From Brevundimonas fluminis (lineage in GTDB: Bacteria; Pseudomonadota; Alphaproteobacteria; Caulobacterales; Caulobacteraceae), in the NCBI RefSeq assembly GCF_003934285.1, contig NZ_RQWJ01000005.1, positions 62,001-126,000 of the forward strand: a DNA stretch of 64,000 bases. The letters are read 5' to 3'. How positions within the stretch are numbered: the first letter of the stretch is position 1; every line of letters starts with the position of its first letter. The position numbers were made by a program, and so were the translations under genes. The notes below the pieces were generated by a model. That model had not been told where the DNA came from and did no database searches. It saw only the letters and a program-made list of their open reading frames with translations. Below are positions 34,875 through 43,864 of the stretch, piece by piece.

Positions 34875-36431
34875 ATGAATCGTCGAGAATTGGGCTTGGG
34901 CGCCGCGATGGCGGCCCTGACGGGCGCAGCCGCTCCGGCCATGGCCCAGTCCCGGGACCCCGACGCGGTCCAGTTCTACAACACCTTCAACGATCAGCTG
35001 GCGCGTCTGCCCGCCACGCTGCAGCCGGACGTCCGCGCCTTCTACGAGAAGAACGGCTGGACCCCCGTGTGGACGCCCGCCCGCCTGCAGCAGCTGCGGA
35101 CCGTGGCCTCGCGCGCGGAGCGCCACGGGCTGGCCGAGGGCGATCACTTCGACTTCCCGAGGCTGGCCGCCGACCGCGCCCGGTCGGAGATGCTGACGAC
35201 GGCCGCCCTGCTGTCCTACTGCCGCGTCCTGTCCGAAGGTCGCATCCGTCCCGAGATGGTCGAGGACCTGTGGGAGATGCGCAAGAACCGCGTCGACCTG
35301 CCGACCGGCCTGCACGACGCCCTGGCGCGCGACGCCCTGCTGGACTGGGCCGAGGGACTGGCCCCCACGGACATCGGTTACGCCAACCTGTCGGCCGGCT
35401 ACGTCCGCTATCGCCGCCTGATCCGCGACGGCGGCGGCTGGCCCACGTTCCGCGTCGGCGCGAACATCGAGCCCGGCCAGAGCGACGCGCGCATCCCCGT
35501 GCTGATCGAACGCCTGATGGCGGAGGGCGACATCTCGGCGCCGGACGGCGCGCGCCTGCTGGCCGAGGGGATCGTCTACGGGCCGGAACTGCAGGAGGCC
35601 GTGCGCGGCTTCCAGGTGCGGCACGGGCTGCTGGGCGACGCGCGCATCGGTTCGGGCACCCAGCGCTCGCTGTCGGCCAGCGCCGAGAACCGCGCCCGCC
35701 AGATCGCCCTGAACCTCGAACGCCGCCGCTGGCTGGCGCGCGACGTTCCCGACGAGCGCATCGAGGTGAACACCGCCGCGGCCATCATGGTCTACTGGAA
35801 GGACGGTCGTCCGGTTCATTCCAACCGGGTCGTGGTCGGCACGCCGGCGAACCAGACGCCCAGCCTGGAGCGGCCCTTCGCCTCGGTGGTCGCCAATCCG
35901 CCCTGGTACGTGCCCGCCGGCATCGCGCGGAACGAAATCCTGCCCAAGGGCCCCGGCTATCTGGCCGCCAACGACATGTACATCCAGAACGGGACGGTCA
36001 TCCAGCGCGCCGGACCGCGCTCGGCTCTGGGCTACGTCAAGTTCGAGCTGCAGGACAGCTACGCCATCTTCCTGCACGACACGCCGTCCAAGGCGGCGTT
36101 CAACAACGCCTATCGCCATCGTTCTCACGGTTGCGTGCGGGTGCAGGGCGCGGTCGACTTCGCCCGCCTGCTGCTGTCGCCCGATCCGGTCAAGCTGGCC
36201 GAGTTCGACGCGGCGCAGGACAACCGCCGGACCACGCGCGTGACCACGGGCCGCGAGATCGGGGTGCGCCTGCTGTACTGGACGGCCTTCGTCGACGGTC
36301 AGGGCCGCGTCGCGTTCCGCGAGGACGTCTACAAGCGCGACGACAAGCTGGCCGACGCCCTGGGCATCGCGGTGAACCTGCCGGCCCCGGTCATCGACGG
36401 CCGCGCGGACGAGAACGACGTCGGGCCGTAA
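34875..36431 (+). CDS. exported L,D-transpeptidase (YcbB/LdtD family)
   Basis: L,D-transpeptidases make 3-3 peptidoglycan crosslinks or attach proteins to peptidoglycan in the periplasm. The 518-residue precursor has a signal peptide (NRRELGLGAAMAALTGAAAPAMAQ, with Arg-Arg suggesting Tat). It has a YcbB-type N-terminal region with FYEKNGWTPVW, a peptidoglycan-binding helical segment (EAVRGFQVRHGLLGDARIGSGT) and the YkuD catalytic domain. The catalytic motif is HRSHGCVRV with His418 and Cys420; FLHDTPSKAAFN is upstream of it. The ATG at 34875 follows a shared 13-bp sequence. Confidence 0.93.
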   Translation: MNRRELGLGAAMAALTGAAAPAMAQSRDPDAVQFYNTFNDQLARLPATLQPDVRAFYEKNGWTPVWTPARLQQLRTVASRAERHGLAEGDHFDFPRLAADRARSEMLTTAALLSYCRVLSEGRIRPEMVEDLWEMRKNRVDLPTGLHDALARDALLDWAEGLAPTDIGYANLSAGYVRYRRLIRDGGGWPTFRVGANIEPGQSDARIPVLIERLMAEGDISAPDGARLLAEGIVYGPELQEAVRGFQVRHGLLGDARIGSGTQRSLSASAENRARQIALNLERRRWLARDVPDERIEVNTAAAIMVYWKDGRPVHSNRVVVGTPANQTPSLERPFASVVANPPWYVPAGIARNEILPKGPGYLAANDMYIQNGTVIQRAGPRSALGYVKFELQDSYAIFLHDTPSKAAFNNAYRHRSHGCVRVQGAVDFARLLLSPDPVKLAEFDAAQDNRRTTRVTTGREIGVRLLYWTAFVDGQGRVAFREDVYKRDDKLADALGIAVNLPAPVIDGRADENDVGP

Positions 36432-36434
36432 GGA

Positions 36435-36968
36435 TCAGTTCCTGAAGGCCGCAGTCAGCCGGTCCATCTGGCTGAGCACCGGGTTCACCGGAACTTCGGC
36501 CTCCGCGTCGACGTACATGCGGCGGTCGAGGTGCAGGGCGCGTTCGTACAGGCGCTCGGCGCGGACGACGTGCTCGATCAGGGCGATCGGCAGATCCGGA
36601 TGGCTGGGCTCGGTGCGCAGGCGCAATGAGGCGAGACGGTAGCGCGCGTCGCAGGCGGCTTCTGCGGTCATGTCGCCCTCGCGCACCGCGCGCTGAACCA
36701 GCAGCCATGAGGCCATCTGCATCAGGCGCGTGGTCAGAGACATGCTTTCCGAGGCATAGGCCAGAGCGGCGGCGCGGCTGAGCAACTTGGATTCCCGCCG
36801 CCCGTCGCCGTCCAGATATGCGGCGACCTCCTCGACCAGTTCCATACCCTCGCGGAAGGTGCGCTCGAACAGCTCGGAGGCGGCGAACTCGCGCACCACG
36901 ACCGCACGCGGCCGACCGGAGGCGACGTCGGGACCGGCGTCGTCAATCATGGAATCCATCGACAGCAT
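36435..36968 (-). CDS. DUF1465 family protein
   Basis: The 177-residue protein matches the alphaproteobacterial DUF1465 family: ASELFERTFREGMELVEEVAAYLDGDGR, then LLSRAAALAYASESMSLTTRLMQMASWLLVQRAVREGDMT. It is helical, probably cytoplasmic, with no function known to me. I chose the ATG at 36968; ATGs at 36959 and 36950 are possible and no strong ribosome-binding site separates them. DUF1192 lies 84 bp upstream on the same strand, and the pairing is common in the group. Confidence 0.85.
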   Translation of the reverse strand: MLSMDSMIDDAGPDVASGRPRAVVVREFAASELFERTFREGMELVEEVAAYLDGDGRRESKLLSRAAALAYASESMSLTTRLMQMASWLLVQRAVREGDMTAEAACDARYRLASLRLRTEPSHPDLPIALIEHVVRAERLYERALHLDRRMYVDAEAEVPVNPVLSQMDRLTAAFRN

Positions 36969-37052
36969 ACGGGAACGCTCTTGGCACGCGCGGACGGACG
37001 GGGCCCGCAGCCCTTGCGCGTGCAACGGTCATGCCAGCGCCGCCCACCCGCG

Positions 37053-37256
37053 TCACTGACCGAAATTGAACAGGGCGTCAGCCGCCGACTTGCGCTCGGC
37101 CTTGCGCTGCATGGCCGCGCGCGTCCGGGCGATCTCGGCCTCCAGGGCGGCGATGCGCTCCTGACAGTCCTCGACGGAGTGCAGGTCCAGGTCCTCCCGT
37201 CCCAGTTCGGCCAACGGACCGCGAACGCGCTGGGGCTCCAGATCCTCGAACGACAT
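37053..37256 (-). CDS. DUF1192 family protein
   Basis: The 67-residue protein fits DUF1192: MSFEDLEPQ at the start, HSVEDCQERIAALEAEIARTRAAMQRKAERKSAADALF as a coiled coil. AAGGAGGCC precedes the ATG at 37256. It diverges from the quinone oxidoreductase gene, an arrangement I have seen as typical of alphaproteobacteria. Function unknown; the coiled coil suggests it binds a larger partner. Confidence 0.88.
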   Translation of the reverse strand: MSFEDLEPQRVRGPLAELGREDLDLHSVEDCQERIAALEAEIARTRAAMQRKAERKSAADALFNFGQ

Positions 37257-37334
37257 GACGGCCTCCTTGGCGGCGAGCGGCGCAGCCCTCTATGAAGCGC
37301 CGGGGCGCGACGATTGGCAAGCAGCGAGGGCCGG

Positions 37335-38306
37335 ATGCGGGCGATCGGGATCGAGGGCGGGTCGGGGCCGGCGGAAGCGCTGCGCATGGTCGAGCTACCC
37401 GATCCGACGCCGGGCCCGGGCGAAATCCTGATCCACGTGCGGGCCGCGGGCGTGAACCGGCCAGACCTGCTGCAGAGGGCAGGTCTGTATCCGCCGCCGC
37501 CGGGCGCCAGCGCCGTTCCGGGACTGGAAGTCGCGGGGACGGTCGCCGCGCTGGGAGCGGGAGCGACCCGCTGGCGCGTCGGAGAGGAGGTCTGCGCGCT
37601 GCTGGGCGGCGGCGGCTATGCGGAACTGGCCGTGGTGGACGCCCGACACGCGCTGCCCGTTCCGGAAGGTCTCGACCTGATCAAGGCCGCCGCCCTCCCC
37701 GAGACGGTGATCACCGTCTGGGCCAACGTGTTCGAGGCCGGGGCGCTGAAAGCCGGGGAGACCCTGCTGCTCCATGGCGCCACCAGCGGCATAGGCGTCA
37801 CGGCGATCCGGATGGCGAAGGCGCACGGGGCGCGCGTGATCGCCACCTCGCGCGGCGCCGAAAAGGCGCGGGCCGCGGCAAGTCTGGGCGCGGACGTCAG
37901 TCTGGACGCGACGGCGGTCGATCTGGCAGCGGCGGTGCGGGAGGCGGGCGGCGCGGACGTCATCCTGGACATGGTCGGCGCGGCCTATGCCGCGGTGAAC
38001 CAGACGGCGCTGAACCCCTTCGGCCGCTGGGTGGTGATCGGGACCCAGTCGGGGGCGCTGGCGGAGATAGACCTGACGCGGCTGATGCTGAAGCGTCAGG
38101 TGCTGACGGGATCGACGCTGAGGTCGCGGCCGGCGGACGAAAAGGCGCGGCTGATCGCGGAGGTCGAACGGGTCGTCTGGCCGTGGGTCGCGGCCGGGCG
38201 GGTCAGGCCGCCGATCGACGCGACCTTCCCCCTGGACCGGGCGCGGGACGCCCACCTCCGGCTGGAGGCGGGCGTCCACGTCGGCAAGATCGTGCTGACG
38301 GTCTGA
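37335..38306 (+). CDS. NAD(P)H quinone oxidoreductase, PIG3 family
   Basis: The 323-residue protein is a zinc-free medium-chain dehydrogenase of the PIG3/TP53I3 type. AAGVNRPDLLQRAGLYPPPPGAS (about 38-60) is diagnostic, followed by GLEVAGTVAALG, the nucleotide-binding GATSGIGVTAIRMAK and FGRWVVIGTQSG. It probably reduces quinones with NADPH. GCGAGGG before the ATG at 37335 favours it over the in-frame TTG at 37314. The gene is convergent with the CVNH-crystallin gene, with one intervening base. Confidence 0.93.
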   Translation: MRAIGIEGGSGPAEALRMVELPDPTPGPGEILIHVRAAGVNRPDLLQRAGLYPPPPGASAVPGLEVAGTVAALGAGATRWRVGEEVCALLGGGGYAELAVVDARHALPVPEGLDLIKAAALPETVITVWANVFEAGALKAGETLLLHGATSGIGVTAIRMAKAHGARVIATSRGAEKARAAASLGADVSLDATAVDLAAAVREAGGADVILDMVGAAYAAVNQTALNPFGRWVVIGTQSGALAEIDLTRLMLKRQVLTGSTLRSRPADEKARLIAEVERVVWPWVAAGRVRPPIDATFPLDRARDAHLRLEAGVHVGKIVLTV

Positions 38307-38307
38307 C

Positions 38308-38916
38308 CTACCAGCGACCTCCGCCGCGCACCGGGCGCATGGACGAGATGCGGTCGTTCAGGCCGGTGTTGCCGAGGTTGCGGACGTCGCCGTCGAGGGT
38401 CTGGCAATAGCCGCGGAAGTAGGCGTCGGTGCACACTTCCCACCGGCCGCGCAGCTGGATCGAGCTGATGCGGTCGTTGAACCCGGTGTTGGACAGGTTC
38501 GGCATCTCGCCGTCGATCCGTTGCGACGCGCCGCGGAAGTTGGCGTCGGTGTAGATCACCGCCGAGCCGCGGCCGCCGCCCCAGCCGCCGCCGGGACGGT
38601 CGTCGCCCCAGCCGCCGCCCGGACGTCCCGGACGATCCTCGTACTGTCCGCGATGCGGCCCGCAGACCAGGCGACCGTCGTCGTTGGCGATGTTGTACGG
38701 GCCGCACTGGGCCAGCTCGATCGACGTGCCGCGCATGCGGCCCTGGCGGTCGCGGCAGTCGGCGTACAGCCGGCCGCGGTTGACGTATTCTTCCTGACAG
38801 CTGTCGCGATAGCTGCCCCGCGGGGCGACCCGTTGGGCCCCCGGATCCTGGGCGAAGGCCGGATCCTGGGCGGCCAGGCTGAGCATGGCCACCGCGGCCA
38901 GTTCGACAATCGACAT
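38308..38916 (-). CDS. exported protein with CVNH and beta/gamma-crystallin-like domains
   Basis: The 202-residue precursor has a signal peptide (VELAAVAMLSLAAQDPAFAQ). Residues about 33-90 resemble a CyanoVirin-N homology repeat: GSYRDSCQEEYVNRGRLYADCR, then IELAQCGPYNIANDDGRLVC. After a Gly-rich linker (GGGWGDDRPGGGWGGG), residues about 115-200 contain two beta/gamma-crystallin-type motifs, VIYTDANFRG...FNDRISSIQL and VCTDAYFRGYC...LNDRISSMRP. A good GAGGAGGGA motif precedes the ATG at 38916. It is probably a calcium- or carbohydrate-binding envelope protein (inference). I do not know this domain combination. Confidence 0.82.
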   Translation of the reverse strand: MSIVELAAVAMLSLAAQDPAFAQDPGAQRVAPRGSYRDSCQEEYVNRGRLYADCRDRQGRMRGTSIELAQCGPYNIANDDGRLVCGPHRGQYEDRPGRPGGGWGDDRPGGGWGGGRGSAVIYTDANFRGASQRIDGEMPNLSNTGFNDRISSIQLRGRWEVCTDAYFRGYCQTLDGDVRNLGNTGLNDRISSMRPVRGGGRW

Positions 38917-39072
38917 GGTTCCCTCCTCGAGAATCTCTCCGACGCAAAACGCGTCCTGGGGAGCGTTGTTCACCCTGCCAGATGAACCTTGGCTGTATGG
39001 AGTCGTCGGCGATCCTGCAGACGTGGTTTTCGTTCCCTTTTCGAACGAACCCACCTATAGGGATTTCATTCC

Positions 39073-39096
39073 GCGCCCGGCCGAAAGGTCGGGCGC
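39073..39096 (+). other. GAAA-loop hairpin in the trcR leader
   Basis: GCGCCCGGCC and GGTCGGGCGC form a 10-bp stem with one G-U pair, capped by a GAAA (GNRA) tetraloop. It lies 51 nt before the trcR start and has no U-tract, so it is unlikely to be a terminator. It could act as a leader element or stabiliser. Confidence 0.5.
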
Positions 39097-39147
39097 CGTC
39101 ATTTCCGGCGCGTCGCATTCGCTGCGGCCGCCCCGCAGGGAAACGTC

Positions 39148-39822
39148 ATGACCGACATCCTCATGCCCAAGGCCACCGCGGTCTGGCTGGTCGAGAACAC
39201 CTCGCTGACCTTCGAGCAGATCGCCGACTTCTGCGGCCTGCATCCGCTGGAAGTGCGGGGCATCGCCGACGGCGACGTGGCGCGCGACATCCGCGGGGCC
39301 GATCCGCTGGTTAACGGCCAGCTGACCCGCGAGGAGCTGGACAAGGCCCAGAACGACGACTCCTATCGCATGAAGGCCGTGGTCAGCCGCCACGCCGAAT
39401 TGCTGAAGTCGGCGAAGCCGGCGCCGAAGTACACGCCCGTCTCGCGCCGTCAGGACCGTCCGGACGCCATCATGTGGTTCGTCAAGAACCATCCCGAGGT
39501 GACCGACGCCCAGATCGCCAAGATGCTGGGCACCACCAAGGCGACCATCGAGAGCGTTCGCAACCGCACGCACTGGAACACGGCCAACATCAAGCCGGTG
39601 GACCCCGTGACGCTGGGTCTGGTCGGTCAGCTGGCGCTGGACGAACTGGTGAAGAAGGCGGCCGAGAAGAAGGCGCGCGACGACGCGAAGTCGGGCGGCG
39701 CGACCCTGGCCGCCGCCGGTCAGGCCGAAGAGACCCCGGCCGAACCGGAATTCGTGCCGGAAGAGCGGGAGCGCCCGGGCGCCGAGCCCACGGCCGAGTC
39801 GGTTTTCGGCACACGCGACTGA
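39148..39822 (+). CDS. trcR: cell-cycle transcriptional regulator TrcR (DUF1013)
   Basis: The 224-residue protein matches DUF1013, called TrcR in Caulobacterales annotations. It begins TDILMPKATAVWLVENTSLTFEQIADFCGLHPLEVRGIADG and has a second region PDAIMWFVKNHPEVTDAQIAKMLGTTKATIESVRNRTHWN, a pair of helix-turn-helix-like segments. An acidic, low-complexity tail follows from about 185. The leader of about 230 bp contains a GAAA-loop hairpin. A terminator follows the gene. The role is known only in outline to me. Confidence 0.85.
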   Translation: MTDILMPKATAVWLVENTSLTFEQIADFCGLHPLEVRGIADGDVARDIRGADPLVNGQLTREELDKAQNDDSYRMKAVVSRHAELLKSAKPAPKYTPVSRRQDRPDAIMWFVKNHPEVTDAQIAKMLGTTKATIESVRNRTHWNTANIKPVDPVTLGLVGQLALDELVKKAAEKKARDDAKSGGATLAAAGQAEETPAEPEFVPEERERPGAEPTAESVFGTRD

Positions 39823-39836
39823 CGCGAAACGAAGAC

Positions 39837-39861
39837 GGCCCCGGGGATCATCCCCGGGGCC
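39837..39861. terminator. perfect inverted repeat between convergent genes
   Basis: GGCCCCGGGGA and TCCCCGGGGCC are perfect 11-bp arms with a TCA loop. There is no U-tract on the plus side. On the minus side the hairpin is followed by GTCTTCGTTTCG. It separates trcR from the convergent DUF465 gene. Confidence 0.7.
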
Positions 39862-39898
39862 GCCGTTCCGTCGGTGATTTCGGATCGGGGCCGATCCG

Positions 39899-40069
39899 CT
39901 AGCGCGCGTCCTGCAGCGCGTTGATCTGGTCCTTCAGCCTGAGCTTCTGCAGCTTCAGCGCCTTCAAGTGCAGCGAGTCCGCGGCAGGTCGGCCCGTTTG
40001 GCGCTCAATCTCCGATTCCAGAGAGCGGTGACGGTTTCCCAGTTCGCGAATACGAGCCTCGATGGTCAT
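39899..40069 (-). CDS. YdcH-like DUF465 protein
   Basis: The 56-residue protein fits DUF465: TIEARIRELGNRHRSLESEIERQTGRP, then LHLKALKLQKLRLKDQINAL. It is two helices forming a coiled-coil hairpin. The ATG at 40069 has GGAGG 9 nt upstream and starts directly with the family sequence; the ATG at 40084 is less likely. A second DUF465 gene lies at 41287. Function unknown. Confidence 0.86.
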   Translation of the reverse strand: MTIEARIRELGNRHRSLESEIERQTGRPAADSLHLKALKLQKLRLKDQINALQDAR

Positions 40070-40160
40070 GGCTTGCGCCTCCATGTCTTAGGGACAAGAG
40101 CAGTGAGCCTCGCTATTGACGACCTGTGGAATCACATTCCGGTGACGCTCGCCAAGCGCG

Positions 40161-40790
40161 ATGCCCGAATCCAGCCTGGACGCGAAAATGGCCGATGATG
40201 TGAACGGAGCCGTATCGGAACGCCCCCGGGTGGTGGTCGGAATCTCGGGCGCCTCGGGGGTGATCTACGGCTTGCGGGCGCTGGAGGCGCTGCGGGAGCT
40301 GGGCGTCGAGACCCATCTCGTCGCCACGAAGGCGGCCCTGCTGACCCTGTCGCAGGAGACCGAGCTGTCGGCCGACGACCTCGCGGCCCGCGCCGACGTG
40401 ACGCACCGGTTGGCGGACGTCGGGGCTTCGATCGCCTCGGGCAGTTTCCGGACGCTGGGCATGATCGTGGCCCCCTGCTCGGTGCGCACGATGAGCGAAA
40501 TCGCGACGGGCGTGACCTCGTCCCTGCTGACCCGCGCCGCCGACGTGACGCTCAAGGAACGCAGGCCGCTGGTGCTGATGGTGCGGGAGACGCCGCTGCA
40601 CCTGGGCCATTTGCGCACCATGACCGCGCTCGCCGAGATGGGCGCGATCATCGCCCCTCCGATGCCGGCGTTCTACGCCCGGCCCGCGTCGCTTGAGGAA
40701 GTGGTCGACCAGTCGGTCGGGCGGGCCCTGGACGCGCTGGGACTGAACTGGTCGTCGACGCGTCGCTGGACGGGCATGCGTCCCGGATGA
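40161..40790 (+). CDS. ubiX: flavin prenyltransferase UbiX
   Basis: UbiX makes prenylated FMN, the cofactor for UbiD decarboxylases used in ubiquinone synthesis. The 209-residue flavoprotein has VVVGISGASGVIYGLRALEAL at the start of the fold, SGSFRTLGMIVAPCSVRTMSEIATG, KERRPLVLMVRETPL and PPMPAFYARPAS. A second ATG at 40188 would shorten the disordered N-terminus. The next gene, of the TIGR02444 family, overlaps the stop. No ubiD is in the window. Confidence 0.95.
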   Translation: MPESSLDAKMADDVNGAVSERPRVVVGISGASGVIYGLRALEALRELGVETHLVATKAALLTLSQETELSADDLAARADVTHRLADVGASIASGSFRTLGMIVAPCSVRTMSEIATGVTSSLLTRAADVTLKERRPLVLMVRETPLHLGHLRTMTALAEMGAIIAPPMPAFYARPASLEEVVDQSVGRALDALGLNWSSTRRWTGMRPG

Positions 40791-41260
40791 GCGACGCGAC
40801 GGCTCTGTGGGCGTGGGCCGTCCGGGCCTATGGCCGGGAGGGGGTCGCCGAGACCTGCCTGTCCCTGCAGGATCGGGATGAACAGAACGTGCCTCTGCTG
40901 CTGTTCGGGGCCTGGTGCGCCGCGACCGGCCGCGCGCTGGACGACGAAACGGTCGAAGCGGCCTGCGACGTCGCGCGGGTCTGGGGCGAAAAGGCCATCG
41001 CGCCGCTGCGCGCCGTGCGCCGGGCGCTGAAGGCGCCGCTGATCGACATGGACGGCGACGCGCGGGAGGCCGTCCGTGCGCAGGTGAAGGCGGTCGAGTT
41101 GGAAGCCGAGCGGCGGCTGCTGGCGGACCTCGCCGCGCTGACCGGGCCGCCCGGCGCGCCCCGTGCTCCCCTGCCCGAACTGGTCCGGCTGTCGCGGTCT
41201 TGGGGCGGCCCCCTGCCCCGGCCCGTGCTGGCCCGTCTGGCCGAACGCCTCTCTGCGTGA
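40787..41260 (+). CDS. TIGR02444 family protein
   Basis: The 157-residue protein matches TIGR02444 (DUF2390): ALWAWAVRAYGREGVAETCLSLQDRDEQNVPLLLFGAW at the N-terminus, then ALDDETVEAACDVARVW. It is helical and probably cytoplasmic, with no known enzymatic role. The ATG overlaps the ubiX stop (ATGA), so its translation is coupled with ubiX; a link with prenyl-flavin or ubiquinone chemistry is an inference. Confidence 0.88.
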   Translation: MSDATALWAWAVRAYGREGVAETCLSLQDRDEQNVPLLLFGAWCAATGRALDDETVEAACDVARVWGEKAIAPLRAVRRALKAPLIDMDGDAREAVRAQVKAVELEAERRLLADLAALTGPPGAPRAPLPELVRLSRSWGGPLPRPVLARLAERLSA

Positions 41261-41286
41261 CATAAGCCGCCGCGCGGACGAGGCTC

Positions 41287-41508
41287 ATGAACGACGAACA
41301 GGTTCCCGACGAAGTCGAACTGGCCCTGCGCAAGCGGCTGACCGAGCTGCAGCAGGAGCATGCGGACCTCGACGCGTCGATCGACGCCCTGAGCCGCATG
41401 CCCATCCCGGATCAGCTGATGATCGCGCGCCTGAAGCGGAAGAAGCTGACGCTGCGGGACGAGATCGTGAAGATCGAGGCGCGGATCCTGCCGGACATCA
41501 TCGCCTAG
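41287..41508 (+). CDS. second YdcH-like DUF465 protein
   Basis: The 73-residue protein fits DUF465: ALRKRLTELQQEHADLDASIDALSRMPIPDQLMIARLKRKKLTLRDEIVKIEARILPD. It has the same helical-hairpin layout as the protein at 39899 but a longer N-terminus. It follows the TIGR02444 gene by 26 bp. Its stop overlaps the convergent GGDEF gene by 4 bp. The two DUF465 genes therefore flank ubiX and TIGR02444. Confidence 0.88.
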   Translation: MNDEQVPDEVELALRKRLTELQQEHADLDASIDALSRMPIPDQLMIARLKRKKLTLRDEIVKIEARILPDIIA

Positions 41509-42083
41509 CGGCCGCGCTTGCGCACCCACATCGCCGCGTCGGCCTCGGCCAGCCAGACCTCGGGGTCCTGCTGAGCCGCGAAGGCGCGGACGCCGAAAGA
41601 CCCGCCCAGGACGGCCGGGTGGCCTTCCCAGCGGAAATCCTCGGCGGCCAGAGCTTCCGAAAGACGACGGGCCTTCTCGCGTCCCTCGTCCAGACCTGCG
41701 TTGAGCATCAGCAGGCCGAACTCGTCGCCGCCCAGACGGCCCACGGCGTCGGATTCGCGCAGGTTGGCGACCAGCAGCTCCGCGACGCGGACCAGCGCCG
41801 CGTCGCCCGCCGCATGGCCCAGGACGTCGTTGACCGACTTGAACCCGTCCAGGTCGAGATAGAGGAGGCAGGCAGGCGTCCGGTGACGCCGGCAATAGGC
41901 CATGGCGCGGTTCAACGCCTCGACGAACCCGCGGCGGTTCAGAGTCGGAGTCAGCACGTCGTGATCGGCCGCCGCCTCGGCGGCCTCGGCGCGCGCGCGG
42001 AGCTCGGCCACCTCGGCGCGCAGGCGTTCCACCTCGGCCAGCAGGTCGGCGTCGGACCGGACTTTGGCGGCGGACAGGGACAC
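41505..42083 (-). CDS. GGDEF-domain diguanylate cyclase
   Basis: The 192-residue protein has a short coiled coil (ADLLAEVERLRAEVAELRARAEAAEA) followed by a GGDEF domain. HDVLTPTLNRRGF starts it, LYLDLDGFKSVND is the metal site, and GRLGGDEFGLL is the active motif, intact for making cyclic di-GMP. RESD five residues before GGDEF is a usable inhibitory I-site. No sensory domain is present, so the coiled coil may direct dimerisation or a partner. I chose the GTG at 42083; a TTG at 42155 would add a basic, unconserved extension. Confidence 0.9.
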   Translation of the reverse strand: MSLSAAKVRSDADLLAEVERLRAEVAELRARAEAAEAAADHDVLTPTLNRRGFVEALNRAMAYCRRHRTPACLLYLDLDGFKSVNDVLGHAAGDAALVRVAELLVANLRESDAVGRLGGDEFGLLMLNAGLDEGREKARRLSEALAAEDFRWEGHPAVLGGSFGVRAFAAQQDPEVWLAEADAAMWVRKRGR

Positions 42084-42199
42084 GGCGCACTCGGGAAGGA
42101 CGCGACTCAGCCGGCGGCGTCCCCGCGATCCTATCCGCCCCGGTTGCGGGCGCAACGCGAACGCCGTAAACCCCGCGCTTTCCGCGCGAGGGGCTCCGC

Positions 42200-42688
42200 A
42201 TGACCGCAGCGGCTCAGGTGGCCATCGTCATGGGCAGCCGTTCGGACTGGCCGACGATGAAGCGCGCCGCCGACGCCCTTGACCGTCTGGGCGTGGCCTG
42301 GACCGCGCGGGTCGTCTCCGCCCATCGCACGCCGGACCGTCTGGTCTCGTTCGCGCGCGGCGCGGCGTCCGAGGGCTTCAAGGTCGTGATCGCCGGCGCC
42401 GGGGGCGCGGCGCACCTGCCCGGCATGGTGGCCTCCATGACGGAACTGCCGGTGATCGGCGTGCCCGTGCAGTCGAAGGCGCTGAGCGGCCTCGATTCGC
42501 TGCTTTCGATCGTCCAGATGCCGGGCGGCGTTCCCGTGGCTACCGTGGCGATCGGCGAAGCGGGCGCGACCAACGCGGGCATTCTGGCGGCCCAGATCCT
42601 GGCCCTGGGCGACGCGGAACTGAGCGGACGCCTGAAGGCCTTCCGCGAGGCCCAGACCGAGGCGGTCCACGAGACGGTCGAGGACTGA
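42200..42688 (+). CDS. purE: N5-carboxyaminoimidazole ribonucleotide mutase
   Basis: PurE interconverts N5-CAIR and CAIR in purine synthesis. The 162-residue protein has [19 protein letters not shown], then [13 protein letters not shown], with the catalytic His, and [51 protein letters not shown] follows. purK starts directly after the stop. The pair is the usual bacterial arrangement. Confidence 0.97.
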   Translation: MTAAAQVAIVMGSRSDWPTMKRAADALDRLGVAWTARVVSAHRTPDRLVSFARGAASEGFKVVIAGAGGAAHLPGMVASMTELPVIGVPVQSKALSGLDSLLSIVQMPGGVPVATVAIGEAGATNAGILAAQILALGDAELSGRLKAFREAQTEAVHETVED

Positions 42689-43768
<1,080 letters not shown>

Positions 43769-43864
43769 GCCCAGGCTTCCCCAACGGCATCTTGCGCAAG
43801 GAAAATTCCGGCGCACACTGATCTCCAACGACCGCGAAAGTCGACGGTCGAGGGAGGATCATCG

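Noticed and set aside
43769..43864. Possible gene between purK and the autotransporter
   Set aside because: The 96 bp hold only the leader and ribosome-binding site of the autotransporter gene.
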